Source: Sinobacterium norvegicum (GTDB lineage: Bacteria > Pseudomonadota > Gammaproteobacteria > Pseudomonadales > Sinobacteriaceae). Taken from it: a stretch of 64,000 bases of DNA. A program made the translations under genes and the position numbers. Numbering within the stretch: position 1 is the first letter of the stretch; each line of letters begins with the position of its first letter. The notes below the pieces were generated by a model. That model was not told the DNA's origin. It ran no database searches and saw nothing but the letters and a program-made list of their open reading frames with translations. Where the stretch lies: assembly GCF_923077115.1 (NCBI RefSeq), contig NZ_CAKLPX010000001.1, forward strand, positions 806,001-870,000, written 5' to 3'. Of the stretch, positions 1 to 8,159 are shown piece by piece.

Positions 1-1
1 C

Positions 2-862
2 TACCAGCAACTAGTGATCTTAGATCTGCGCCTGCCCCGGACACTCTTAGCTCTGGCCGTCGGTACCATTCTTGCTCAGTGTGGCGCAGTCATGCAGGGG
101 TTGTTTCGCAACCCGCTGGCAGACCCGGGTATTATTGGTGCCTCATCTGGCGCGGCACTGGGTGCCGCCATTGCCATTATTCTTTTACCAACGGCGCTAC
201 AATCGGTGACGACCCCCTTGGCCGCCTTTATCGGCGCTCTGGTCACCACACTGTTGGTCTTTAAGCTGGCTCAGAGTAGCAATGGCACCTCGGTGGTGAT
301 GCTGCTGCTTGCCGGGGTTGCAGTTGCCGCCTTTGGCGGAGCCATGATGGGTTTTTTAAATTACATTGCTGACGATCAAGCACTGCGCGATATCACGCTT
401 TGGCAAATGGGCTCAGTCGCCCATACCGACAGCACAACACTGCTACTGTGTACTATGGCGGCAATCATTTTAGCCCTTTATTTCCAGCGTCATGCCCAGT
501 CTTTAAATGCATTATTGCTGGGTGAGTCGGAAGCCAGACACCTGGGAATTGACATCGAAAAGCTTAAGATCAAACTGATTATTGTCGCCACCATTGGTAT
601 CGGCATCAGTGTTTCAGCCGCCGGTATTATTGGTTTTATTGGCCTGGTGATTCCCCACTTAGTCCGTATGTTAGCGGGGCCAGATCATCGTAGCTTACTG
701 CCACTGTCTGCCCTGCTAGGTGCCCTGCTTTTACTGCTGGCCGATATCGGCGCCCGCTTGCTGATGGCACCGGCTGAGCTCCCCGTCGGCTTAGTGACGG
801 CAATTATTGGTGCGCCATTCTTTACTTTTTTATTGATCAAACAACGGAAGAACTTTCTCTAA
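2..862 (+). CDS. hmuU: Heme/iron-siderophore ABC transporter permease, FecCD family (5' end outside window)
   Basis: Inner-membrane permease that moves heme or a ferric chelate into the cytoplasm with the ATPase encoded next to it. The reading frame is open back to the first base of the window, and the GTG at 14 falls inside the conserved RLPR stretch of FecCD permeases, so the real start lies upstream. Visible family motifs are RLPR, the RNPLADPG loop near residue 32 of the visible part, and a GFIGLVIPH segment near residue 207 where FecCD proteins contact the ATPase. The protein is almost entirely hydrophobic helices. It ends one base before hmuV. Heme as substrate is inferred from the HmuV-like partner. 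Confidence 0.9.
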   Translation, partial: YQQLVILDLRLPRTLLALAVGTILAQCGAVMQGLFRNPLADPGIIGASSGAALGAAIAIILLPTALQSVTTPLAAFIGALVTTLLVFKLAQSSNGTSVVMLLLAGVAVAAFGGAMMGFLNYIADDQALRDITLWQMGSVAHTDSTTLLLCTMAAIILALYFQRHAQSLNALLLGESEARHLGIDIEKLKIKLIIVATIGIGISVSAAGIIGFIGLVIPHLVRMLAGPDHRSLLPLSALLGALLLLLADIGARLLMAPAELPVGLVTAIIGAPFFTFLLIKQRKNFL

Positions 863-863
863 C

Positions 864-1622
864 ATGCTTAATATTTCTGATTTAACCGTCACCGTTGATG
901 ATAAAACCTTACTCTCTGTCGATCAGTTATCGCTGATTGAAGGAGAGATGTTTGGTGTACTGGGTAAAAACGGTGCCGGTAAATCTACCTTTTTTAAGGC
1001 TATTAGCAACGACATGCCTAGCCGAGGTCGTCGACTTTTCCATCAGCAGGACATGAGCCAGTGGCCGAAACAGGCACTGGCCAAACACCTGGCGGTACTG
1101 CCTCAAAGCAGTCAGCTGAACTTTCCCTTCAGTGCCGAAGAGGTGGTCAGCCTGGGTTTGATACCCCTGTCGATCAGCCAGCGCGGTGGCCGCGCCCTGG
1201 TCAAAAAAATGATGGGGGCCACCGATACCGCCGCCTTTGCCGGCCGCCTTTATACCAGTCTCTCCGGCGGCGAACGCCAGCGAATTCATTTGGCGCGGGT
1301 GCTGGTACAACTGTCACAGGCCGAACAGGCACCGCTGCTATTACTCGACGAGCCAACCTCAGCGCAAGATTTGGCACAACAACACCATATTCTTCAATTG
1401 GCCCAGCAGTTTTGTCGCCAACAAAAATACACCGCCCTGGTCATTCTCCACGATATTAACCTCAGCCTACGCTATTGCGACCGTGTTGCCATGCTGGAAC
1501 AGGGTAAACTGACCCAATGTGGCCCTCCGAAGCAGATACTCAACTGCGAGGAAATTGAAAAACAATGGGGATACCAAGCCCAACAACTGACTAGCGATTC
1601 AGGCCAAATTGTTTTTATATAG
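864..1622 (+). CDS. hmuV: Heme ABC transporter ATP-binding protein HmuV
   Basis: ATPase that powers heme import through the adjacent permease. Walker A is GKNGAGKST at about residues 34-42, the ABC signature is LSGGERQR near 132, and Walker B with its catalytic Glu is LLLLDEP near 155, followed by a switch His in ILHDINLS. The segment AVLPQSSQLNFPFSAEEVV is characteristic of HmuV rather than of siderophore ATPases such as FecE. Length (252 aa) is normal. It starts two bases after the permease stop, so the two genes are co-transcribed and probably translationally coupled. A periplasmic binding protein (hmuT) is expected upstream, outside the window. Confidence 0.92.
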   Translation: MLNISDLTVTVDDKTLLSVDQLSLIEGEMFGVLGKNGAGKSTFFKAISNDMPSRGRRLFHQQDMSQWPKQALAKHLAVLPQSSQLNFPFSAEEVVSLGLIPLSISQRGGRALVKKMMGATDTAAFAGRLYTSLSGGERQRIHLARVLVQLSQAEQAPLLLLDEPTSAQDLAQQHHILQLAQQFCRQQKYTALVILHDINLSLRYCDRVAMLEQGKLTQCGPPKQILNCEEIEKQWGYQAQQLTSDSGQIVFI

Positions 1623-1706
1623 TTTATGTCATTGTTTTTTAATGGTTAATTAATCATCGTATCATTATGACAAAAAATACTTATATCACCGAAGGGAGAC
1701 AGGCTA

Positions 1707-1720
1707 CGATATACATATCG
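1707..1720. promoter_or_regulatory. Small dyad upstream of the first P450
   Basis: CGATAT-AC-ATATCG is a perfect 6-bp inverted repeat with a 2-bp spacer, 28 bp before the P450 start at 1748. Its right part, TACATATCG followed closely by GATGAT, resembles part of the inverted repeat in front of the paralogous P450 at 43138-44499. A role as an operator is only a suggestion. Confidence 0.3.
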
Positions 1721-1747
1721 GATGATCGATAGACGGGGATAATAATA

Positions 1748-3115
1748 ATGACTACCGCAAAGATCGTAGAGAATGACAGCTATTTAACCGCTCCGGACAA
1801 TACCCAGCTCGACCATATCCCCGGAGACTATGGCATGCCCATATTCGGCAAGGCCTTCAATTTCATCAAGGATCCACAGGCCGTTGCCCTTGATCACTAC
1901 CGCCGTTTTGGCTCTGTTTCCAGTATTCGGCTGGGCAATGAATATTCTGTTTTAGCACTGGGACCCGAGAATACCCAGGCTATTTATCTTGATGCCGATA
2001 AAAACTTTTCCTCCAAGAAAGGCTTTAGCCGATTCGACAGTTACTTAGGCAACAGCCTGATTATGCGAGACTTCGGCGACCATAAGATTCAGCGCCGTTT
2101 AATGCAGGGCGCCTTTAAAACGCCGGCAATTAAAGGGTATATTAATGGTATCAATCAGGTCTGCGCCAGCAATATACAACGCATGGCCGGCTATGACCGC
2201 TTTACCTTTTTCCCTGAAATCAAGGCCACGTTGCTGGAGATTGCCACCAAGGTTTTTACCGGTGTTGATCACCAGGTCGGCGGCGAGAATGACCTATTAT
2301 CTAAGCGTTTTCTCGATTTCGTCGAAAGCTTTGTCTATCTCTTTCCGGTCAACCTACCCGGCTTTAATTATTACCGGGGACTGAGAGCCAAAGACGATAT
2401 CGCCGCCTTTATTGGCCCGTTGATCGAGCAACGCCGACAGGGCAATGGCGTCGATATGTTGTCACATTTTTGTCGTGAGAAAGATGATGATGGCAACTAT
2501 TTTAGCAATGACACAATTATCGATAACTTCATATTACTGCTTTTTGCCGCCCAAGATACCACCACGGCTTCGCTGACCAACACCTTGATGGAACTCGGCA
2601 AGCACCCCCAGTGGCAACAGCAACTCCGGGAAGAGTCCGCTGCCATTGGTAAGGATCAATTAGACTACGATGATTTCGAAAAACTGCCCAGTTATACCCT
2701 GGTGTTTAACGAGATACAGCGGCTGCACCCATCAGTGCCAATGATTCCCCGGCGGACTATCCGCGACTGCCAACTCTCAGGCATCGACATCCCAGCCAAT
2801 ACCGTGGTCAGCAACTATGCGGTTTTCAATCACCGCATGCCGCAATGGTGGAGCAATCCAAACGACTTTGACCCGCTGCGTTTCGAACGTGGTGAACATA
2901 AACAACACCCGTTTATGTTCCACCCTTTCGGTGGTGGAGCCCATAAATGCATCGGTATGCACTTTGCGCAGTATGTCTATAAAACATTCTTACACCAATT
3001 GCTCAGCCAATATGAAATAATATTGCCTGACAACTATCAGCCGAGTATGCAATGTGTACCGATGCCCAAACCCCGCGACAACCTACCACTGAGCTTTATT
3101 CCACTGGCCAGGTAG
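1748..3115 (+). CDS. Cytochrome P450
   Basis: Heme-thiolate monooxygenase, soluble bacterial type, 455 aa, with no membrane anchor or signal peptide. The I-helix oxygen-binding motif is AAQDTT, the K-helix ExxR is EIQR near residue 324, and the heme loop FGGGAHKCIG has the axial Cys at residue 401. The N-terminus (HIPG, G.P..GK) and the heme loop resemble the CYP51/CYP120/CYP26-like group that acts on sterols, retinoids and terpenoids; the substrate cannot be read from sequence. It is a close paralog of the P450 at 43138-44499, sharing many stretches such as FKTPA and PSMQC/PALQS-type C-termini. It lies 125 bp after hmuV and 4 bp before the alkB-like gene. No ferredoxin or ferredoxin reductase gene lies nearby. 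Confidence 0.93.
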   Translation: MTTAKIVENDSYLTAPDNTQLDHIPGDYGMPIFGKAFNFIKDPQAVALDHYRRFGSVSSIRLGNEYSVLALGPENTQAIYLDADKNFSSKKGFSRFDSYLGNSLIMRDFGDHKIQRRLMQGAFKTPAIKGYINGINQVCASNIQRMAGYDRFTFFPEIKATLLEIATKVFTGVDHQVGGENDLLSKRFLDFVESFVYLFPVNLPGFNYYRGLRAKDDIAAFIGPLIEQRRQGNGVDMLSHFCREKDDDGNYFSNDTIIDNFILLLFAAQDTTTASLTNTLMELGKHPQWQQQLREESAAIGKDQLDYDDFEKLPSYTLVFNEIQRLHPSVPMIPRRTIRDCQLSGIDIPANTVVSNYAVFNHRMPQWWSNPNDFDPLRFERGEHKQHPFMFHPFGGGAHKCIGMHFAQYVYKTFLHQLLSQYEIILPDNYQPSMQCVPMPKPRDNLPLSFIPLAR

Positions 3116-3119
3116 AACT

Positions 3120-3740
3120 ATGAGCGGCCCAGACCTGTTCTCGGCCGCGGAACCGATTGTGGTCAATACCGTCGATGGCTTAATTTATTGCTGGCTTGAT
3201 GTATTGCCCCTGGATCAGGCGGATGCATTATTCCACCAATTATCGCGGCAATCTGCTTGGCAGCAGGAATCCATTCGGCTGTATGGCAAGTCCTTAGCCC
3301 AGCCGCGTCTCTCATGCTGGTTTGGTAAGCACGGAGTCAGTGCTGCCAGCGGCTATAACAACTTCAGCCCAGCGCAACCTTACACCCAATCATTGACGGC
3401 ATTAAAAACAACCATCGAACAGCTCACCGGCTACCACTACAACAGCACCTTGGCCAACCTCTATCGCGATGGTCAAGACAGTGTTGGCTACCATGCCGAT
3501 GACGAGCCGGTTTTGGGAAAGCAACCCGTCATCGCCTCGTTCAGCCTAGGCAGTACGCGCCGTTTTTTGGTCAAACACAATGCCAAACAACAAAACACCA
3601 TCAAAATGGATCTACCGCACAATTCACTGGTGTTAATGGCCGGTGACTTACAACAACACTGGCAGCATGCAATCGGGAAAACGACCAAGCCCGTCGGCCC
3701 CCGTATCAATCTCACCTTTCGCTATCTCAACAAAACTTAA
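3120..3740 (+). CDS. AlkB-family 2-oxoglutarate/Fe(II)-dependent dioxygenase
   Basis: Oxidative demethylase of the AlkB superfamily, of the short ALKBH2/3-like type often annotated as alkylated-DNA repair protein. The iron ligands are visible as HADDE (HxD, about residues 123-125) and the distal His in HWQHAIG. The 2-oxoglutarate-binding arginines are in RINLTFR at the C-terminus. FSLGSTRRFLVKH is the conserved core strand, and the 206-aa length fits. It begins four bases after the P450 stop, so it shares that transcript. Both enzymes need iron and sit behind an iron/heme importer. Whether the substrate is DNA, RNA or something else is not shown by the sequence. Confidence 0.88.
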   Translation: MSGPDLFSAAEPIVVNTVDGLIYCWLDVLPLDQADALFHQLSRQSAWQQESIRLYGKSLAQPRLSCWFGKHGVSAASGYNNFSPAQPYTQSLTALKTTIEQLTGYHYNSTLANLYRDGQDSVGYHADDEPVLGKQPVIASFSLGSTRRFLVKHNAKQQNTIKMDLPHNSLVLMAGDLQQHWQHAIGKTTKPVGPRINLTFRYLNKT

Positions 3741-3846
3741 TTCACAGCGAGGGCATTCCGTAGCTCGGTAAGCATTTTTGCGAATAGTTTTATCATGATA
3801 GAAATCTATACTGACACCATATTTCAGTCAGCTAGAACCCCAGCCC

Positions 3847-4044
3847 ATGACCAAGCCTATCAGCGAACAAGCGATACAAGCCCTCTTCAGCGACTTGACC
3901 ACGATTGAAAAATACCTCTATTCTGGTGACTTAGAAGGTGCTTTAATTCATCTCAGCCACGCTAAAAAAGTGGCCGAGCAAAACATCAACCGCCTAGCGG
4001 TGGAAGAACGTTTTAACGCACTATTTGACAGTCACTCAACCTAG
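3847..4044 (+). CDS. Small hypothetical protein, 65 aa
   Basis: I do not recognise this family. It is a short, soluble, probably all-helical protein with no Cys, no signal peptide and no membrane segment. The middle (residues 16-50) reads like a pair of amphipathic helices separated by SGDLEG, reminiscent of a single TPR-like hairpin. It starts with ATG and ends nine bases before the ATG of the DUF2721 gene, so the two are probably one transcript. It is kept as real because of that tight spacing, the normal codon use and the 106-bp gap in front that could hold a promoter. Confidence 0.6.
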   Translation: MTKPISEQAIQALFSDLTTIEKYLYSGDLEGALIHLSHAKKVAEQNINRLAVEERFNALFDSHST

Positions 4045-4053
4045 AGCTTGCCT

Positions 4054-4533
4054 ATGGCCAATTTCGAGCAAATCACCCACATTATTCAGTTGGCCGTCGC
4101 CCCCGTTTTTTTACTCACCGGTGTCGCCGCCCTACTCGGTGTTCTTACCACTCGCTTCGGTCGTATTACCGACAGAGCTCGACTGCTAGAAAAGCACTAC
4201 AACTTCATCAAAGACACTCCGGATGGCGAGCTGATTAAGGTCTCACTGCGCAGCATGTGGAAACGGGCGCGTTTGATTAACGGTGCCATAGGGCTCTGCG
4301 TCGGAGGTGCCTTGATGATTTGCCTGGTCGTCATCTGCCTGTTTCTCGGCGAGTTCCTCAAGGTGAATCTTGGTACCGTGATAGCGTGCCTGTTTATTTT
4401 TGCGATGGTACTGCTCAGCCTCGGCCTGATTTACCTGTTCCGTGAGATTCACATTACCACTGACAGCCTAAAACTCGGCCTAACCATTGCCGACGATGGT
4501 GTCAAACGTATCGACCGAGTGCTGAAAAACTAA
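4054..4533 (+). CDS. DUF2721 family membrane protein
   Basis: Inner-membrane protein of unknown function. The N-terminal pattern, in which a hydrophobic helix ending in LLGVLTTRFGRITDRAR is followed by a charged cytoplasmic stretch, is the DUF2721 hallmark. Two further membrane helices lie at about residues 80-125, with a charged tail. I chose the ATG at 4054; an in-frame TTG at 4048 would add two residues only. It sits nine bases after the 65-aa gene and runs convergently into tamB, whose stop is 11 bases away, with no obvious hairpin between them. Confidence 0.82.
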   Translation: MANFEQITHIIQLAVAPVFLLTGVAALLGVLTTRFGRITDRARLLEKHYNFIKDTPDGELIKVSLRSMWKRARLINGAIGLCVGGALMICLVVICLFLGEFLKVNLGTVIACLFIFAMVLLSLGLIYLFREIHITTDSLKLGLTIADDGVKRIDRVLKN

Positions 4534-4544
4534 AGTACTCTATG

Positions 4545-7500
4545 CTAGTCGGTTTCAAACGAATAAATAATGTCCAGCGCGCTGGTTGCCCCCTGCATCG
4601 CCTCAAGGAACAGCTTTGGCCTAAGGCGGTAGCGTAGCGTAATCGTGTTGACGTTCTCAAAAACACTGACGCCGTATTTCAAATACAAATCCGGTCGCAG
4701 ATAACCGCTGATTTGCACCTCTGTTCCCGATTCACCACTGCCTGTGGTTAGCTGGAAGCCCTGAATCCCTAGGCGATCTGCCACGGTACCCACCCTGCCC
4801 TGGGTTCTCGACACCGCCATTGCTATTGCCGCATTACTCAAGGCGCCGCCGGAGCCTTCGCTCTCAGGGCCGTAGCCAGTCAATAGGTATTGCATGGCAG
4901 TATTCTCGTCCATACCCGGCTCAGAGAATACCGTCACTTCTGGCTCCTCGGCCCGGCCGCGCACACGCAGGCCGACAATAATATTCTCTGCAGTAATGTC
5001 CCTGATTGCCTCCAGGCGAATATCGGGGCTGGAAATAGGGCCGTTGAACACAAACCGCCCTTTGCGCACAGAAAGGTCTTGGCCATAGGCTTTATATTCA
5101 CCCTCGGCAATGCGAATTTCCCCCAACCCCTGTAATATGCCCTCGCCATCGACGCTGGCCCGTAGGCCGCCAGTGAAACGTAAATCAGCACCAAAGCCAC
5201 GGAATCTAACATCATCGCCAAGTCGTAGATCAACATCTATATCGTACTGCCACTTTGAGTCTGTCTTGCCCTCTTCATCGATATACACGGTATCACCACT
5301 TTCACTGATAGCCGACTGGGGTAATTCTTTTATCGCGATCAGCGCCTGTGGGATGTCAACTTCACCACTGAGCGAAATATAACGATCACGGGCCAACAGA
5401 GTCAGGTGCGGTGAAACCGTCATATCAACCTCCGGTGGCAGCTGGATACGAATGTTATCGCTGTCGAGCTGAAAGGCAACCTGCCATTGATTATTAGGCC
5501 AGGTCAGTTCACCGCTGTAATCGGTATAGCTACCACTGCTGACCTCCTTAAAACGACCACTCAAATTGGCATCATTATCATTGAACTCAGCCCTAAACTG
5601 CCAATCGCTGATCGATATTGGTAGATTTTTACCGGCCACTTTGCCATCGGTCAGAGTTAATTCGCCGTTGAGGCTGGGGTCATCAAGCTGCCCGGCCAGA
5701 GTAATATTGGCGTTAATATTGGCATCATATGTTTCGATGTCTGGCACCAGCCAAATCAATGGAGACAAATCCAACTGATGGATATTCAGCTGCCCTGTCA
5801 AATCCCGCGCAGCCTCTAGATCTAACACCTCCGCTTTTGCTTGCGCACGCCCAAACTCATCACTGACAAAATTGAAATCGAAGTAGGCATTATTTTCTTT
5901 CACTAGAAATGCCGCATCCAGCTGATCGGCAACAAAATCAACCACCGTTGAGCCATTGTCCCAGCGAGCGGCGCCACCGAGTACGGCAAGCTGTGCATCC
6001 ACGGTTAAGCCCCGCTGCGGCAGTGCAATATCGGCAGAAAAATCCACCTTGCCATCAAGTACCACTGCATCATCGATAAATTGATTGAGCAGAGACAACT
6101 CAATACCCAGCACCTGTATGGTCATCGGTGCTAACTCCGCCTTGGCATACTGCACCGGGGTCAAGCAGATTTTTGCCTGCTGGTGGCGAAAACAAAAATC
6201 GCCAAGGCTGACCGATGGCTGCTTGTCGTCGTTGACAAAATCCACCGACAGTGGCGACTGTAGCGACCAGCGCTGAACCGTAGTCATTAAACCATGGCCA
6301 ATATCAAGCTGCTGGCACTGCCCGCGCCAGTCAAAGCCCTCACTCAATGCGCCGCGACAGCGTATTTTCGCATCCGCCATCAAATTACCGCTATACCTTC
6401 CCTGCTCTTGTTCTACCGCCTGTCTGTCGGTAGATTTTAGCAGCTTACTGTATAACGCAATCTTATGTGCCGCCCAGTTTCCGTCGACGCTAAGCTGCAC
6501 TGTCTCCAGCACCTGTTGGTCGAGGTTGAGCTGATCTATTGTCAATGAAAACTGACTGTCGCCCACTTTTGCCAATTGCTGAATGTCACTACTGACAATC
6601 GCCTTAGCAAACGAAAAATCTCTAAAAGCCACTGCCTCGGCGCTCACCTTCGTCACCAGACTCGGTTCAGTCACAGCACCGGAAAAATGAATATCTCCGC
6701 TCAAGCGCCCTGCAATATCGGGATATAACTGCGAGGCGTTAGAGATTAACAGGCCGATATCCAGCGCTGTATCCGTCGCCTCTAGGTCTAACACATTAAC
6801 TTTACCTACTAGATCAATACGGTTTTCACCTTGCTCTATATAGCCCGGGGCAATGACCAAGGCTCCCTCTCTGCCCTGAGTTACAGCAAGCTGCCATTGG
6901 CTTGGCAGGCGATTAAAATAACTGTTGTTACTGCTCGACTCGACGCTGAAACGAAGCCCTTGCTCATATCTTCCGTGACTGTCGATATCAAAATTAAGCT
7001 TTCCCTGATAGGGCTGGGTATATCTAACAGGATTGATATCGTGCGCAACGGCCTGCAGCTGCCAACCGACGCCCTTCTGGTAATCGATCTCGCCTAAAAT
7101 ATCGGCAGTGCCATCCGCACTGCCGACACTGAGTTGCTCTATGACTATTTTTTCTTCGGCGAGTCGCCAGGCTGCGGCACCATCGATGTTGGCATCAGCC
7201 CAATACGGAGTGATTAAATGCCCGATAGTAGCCTTGGCAGCAACCTGTTGAAGATCCCCCGCAGCACTGATCTTACCCCCTTTTAGCGCAATGGCTGGCA
7301 GCGTTAGATTAAAATCCTCAGCCAATGTTGCCAGCTCAAACTCATCAATATCAGCATCGAATGCAAAGGGCACGTCGGTGGTCAGTGGCTGAAGATCGCC
7401 GCTGGCCGATAAGGCATATCGCCCTGTGGTATCGAGTACTAACTGTAGGTCATCAACACTGCCATGGGCCTGAAGCTCAGCCGCCGTCTTTATCGGGTTG

Positions 7501-8159
7501 TTGTCTGTAATTAACAACGTGGCATCGAGGGGGTAACCTGCTCGTAGACTTATATTACCGGCAACGGAAAACGGGTATTGCCAAGCCTCCACATCGAAAT
7601 GATCGATGTTCACGGTATACCCGAACCACGTGGCTGCGCCGTCGATCCGATTAAACTGCAGGCCGAGATCATTGACGTTCAAGTCGAACTGGCCCACCGA
7701 TAGCTGTGATAAATTAATTGGAATCGGCGTCAAAATCGCCGGCAGTGTCAGTGTTTCACCTACCAAACGAGCTTGCTCTGGCTCATCACTTGGCTCTGTT
7801 ACCACCGCCACCAATAGGTAATCAGCGGTGAGTTGCTGCGCATGAAATTGGCCTTTAATCAGCGAGGGTAGGCTCCACTCGAAAAACACATCTTTTACCA
7901 TCACCTGCACGCCACCGACCTGCAGATTAAAGTAGGCAATACTCAGCTTATTACTCAGCCGACCGCTGACACCGTTAATAGTCAAGCCATCCACGCTCTC
8001 TTCCGCCAGCCAAAAAGCAAACCGACTGCCCAGATCCGTCGTCACCAAACCGGTGACAAAAATCAACACGGCCAATAACGCATAAAGCAACCAACGGCCT
8101 GCGCTCTGGGTTAATTTTCTCAGCTTTGACAGCATTGTACGAACAGTCACAGGCATCAT
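4545..8159 (-). CDS. tamB: Translocation and assembly module subunit TamB
   Basis: Very large periplasm-spanning protein (1204 aa) anchored in the inner membrane by one N-terminal helix (about residues 22-45). It works with TamA in outer-membrane protein insertion and, as an AsmA/VPS13-like bridge, is linked to phospholipid transport between membranes. After the anchor come long beta-rich repeats typical of a lipid-conducting groove. The C-terminal 350 residues are the conserved TamB (DUF490) domain, including GxGxIRIAEGEYKAYGQDL and a final aromatic, beta-barrel-like strand ending SFETD. The start ATG overlaps the tamA stop by four bases, so the pair is translationally coupled. The length is close to the E. 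coli protein. Confidence 0.95.
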   Translation of the reverse strand: MMPVTVRTMLSKLRKLTQSAGRWLLYALLAVLIFVTGLVTTDLGSRFAFWLAEESVDGLTINGVSGRLSNKLSIAYFNLQVGGVQVMVKDVFFEWSLPSLIKGQFHAQQLTADYLLVAVVTEPSDEPEQARLVGETLTLPAILTPIPINLSQLSVGQFDLNVNDLGLQFNRIDGAATWFGYTVNIDHFDVEAWQYPFSVAGNISLRAGYPLDATLLITDNNPIKTAAELQAHGSVDDLQLVLDTTGRYALSASGDLQPLTTDVPFAFDADIDEFELATLAEDFNLTLPAIALKGGKISAAGDLQQVAAKATIGHLITPYWADANIDGAAAWRLAEEKIVIEQLSVGSADGTADILGEIDYQKGVGWQLQAVAHDINPVRYTQPYQGKLNFDIDSHGRYEQGLRFSVESSSNNSYFNRLPSQWQLAVTQGREGALVIAPGYIEQGENRIDLVGKVNVLDLEATDTALDIGLLISNASQLYPDIAGRLSGDIHFSGAVTEPSLVTKVSAEAVAFRDFSFAKAIVSSDIQQLAKVGDSQFSLTIDQLNLDQQVLETVQLSVDGNWAAHKIALYSKLLKSTDRQAVEQEQGRYSGNLMADAKIRCRGALSEGFDWRGQCQQLDIGHGLMTTVQRWSLQSPLSVDFVNDDKQPSVSLGDFCFRHQQAKICLTPVQYAKAELAPMTIQVLGIELSLLNQFIDDAVVLDGKVDFSADIALPQRGLTVDAQLAVLGGAARWDNGSTVVDFVADQLDAAFLVKENNAYFDFNFVSDEFGRAQAKAEVLDLEAARDLTGQLNIHQLDLSPLIWLVPDIETYDANINANITLAGQLDDPSLNGELTLTDGKVAGKNLPISISDWQFRAEFNDNDANLSGRFKEVSSGSYTDYSGELTWPNNQWQVAFQLDSDNIRIQLPPEVDMTVSPHLTLLARDRYISLSGEVDIPQALIAIKELPQSAISESGDTVYIDEEGKTDSKWQYDIDVDLRLGDDVRFRGFGADLRFTGGLRASVDGEGILQGLGEIRIAEGEYKAYGQDLSVRKGRFVFNGPISSPDIRLEAIRDITAENIIVGLRVRGRAEEPEVTVFSEPGMDENTAMQYLLTGYGPESEGSGGALSNAAIAMAVSRTQGRVGTVADRLGIQGFQLTTGSGESGTEVQISGYLRPDLYLKYGVSVFENVNTITLRYRLRPKLFLEAMQGATSALDIIYSFETD

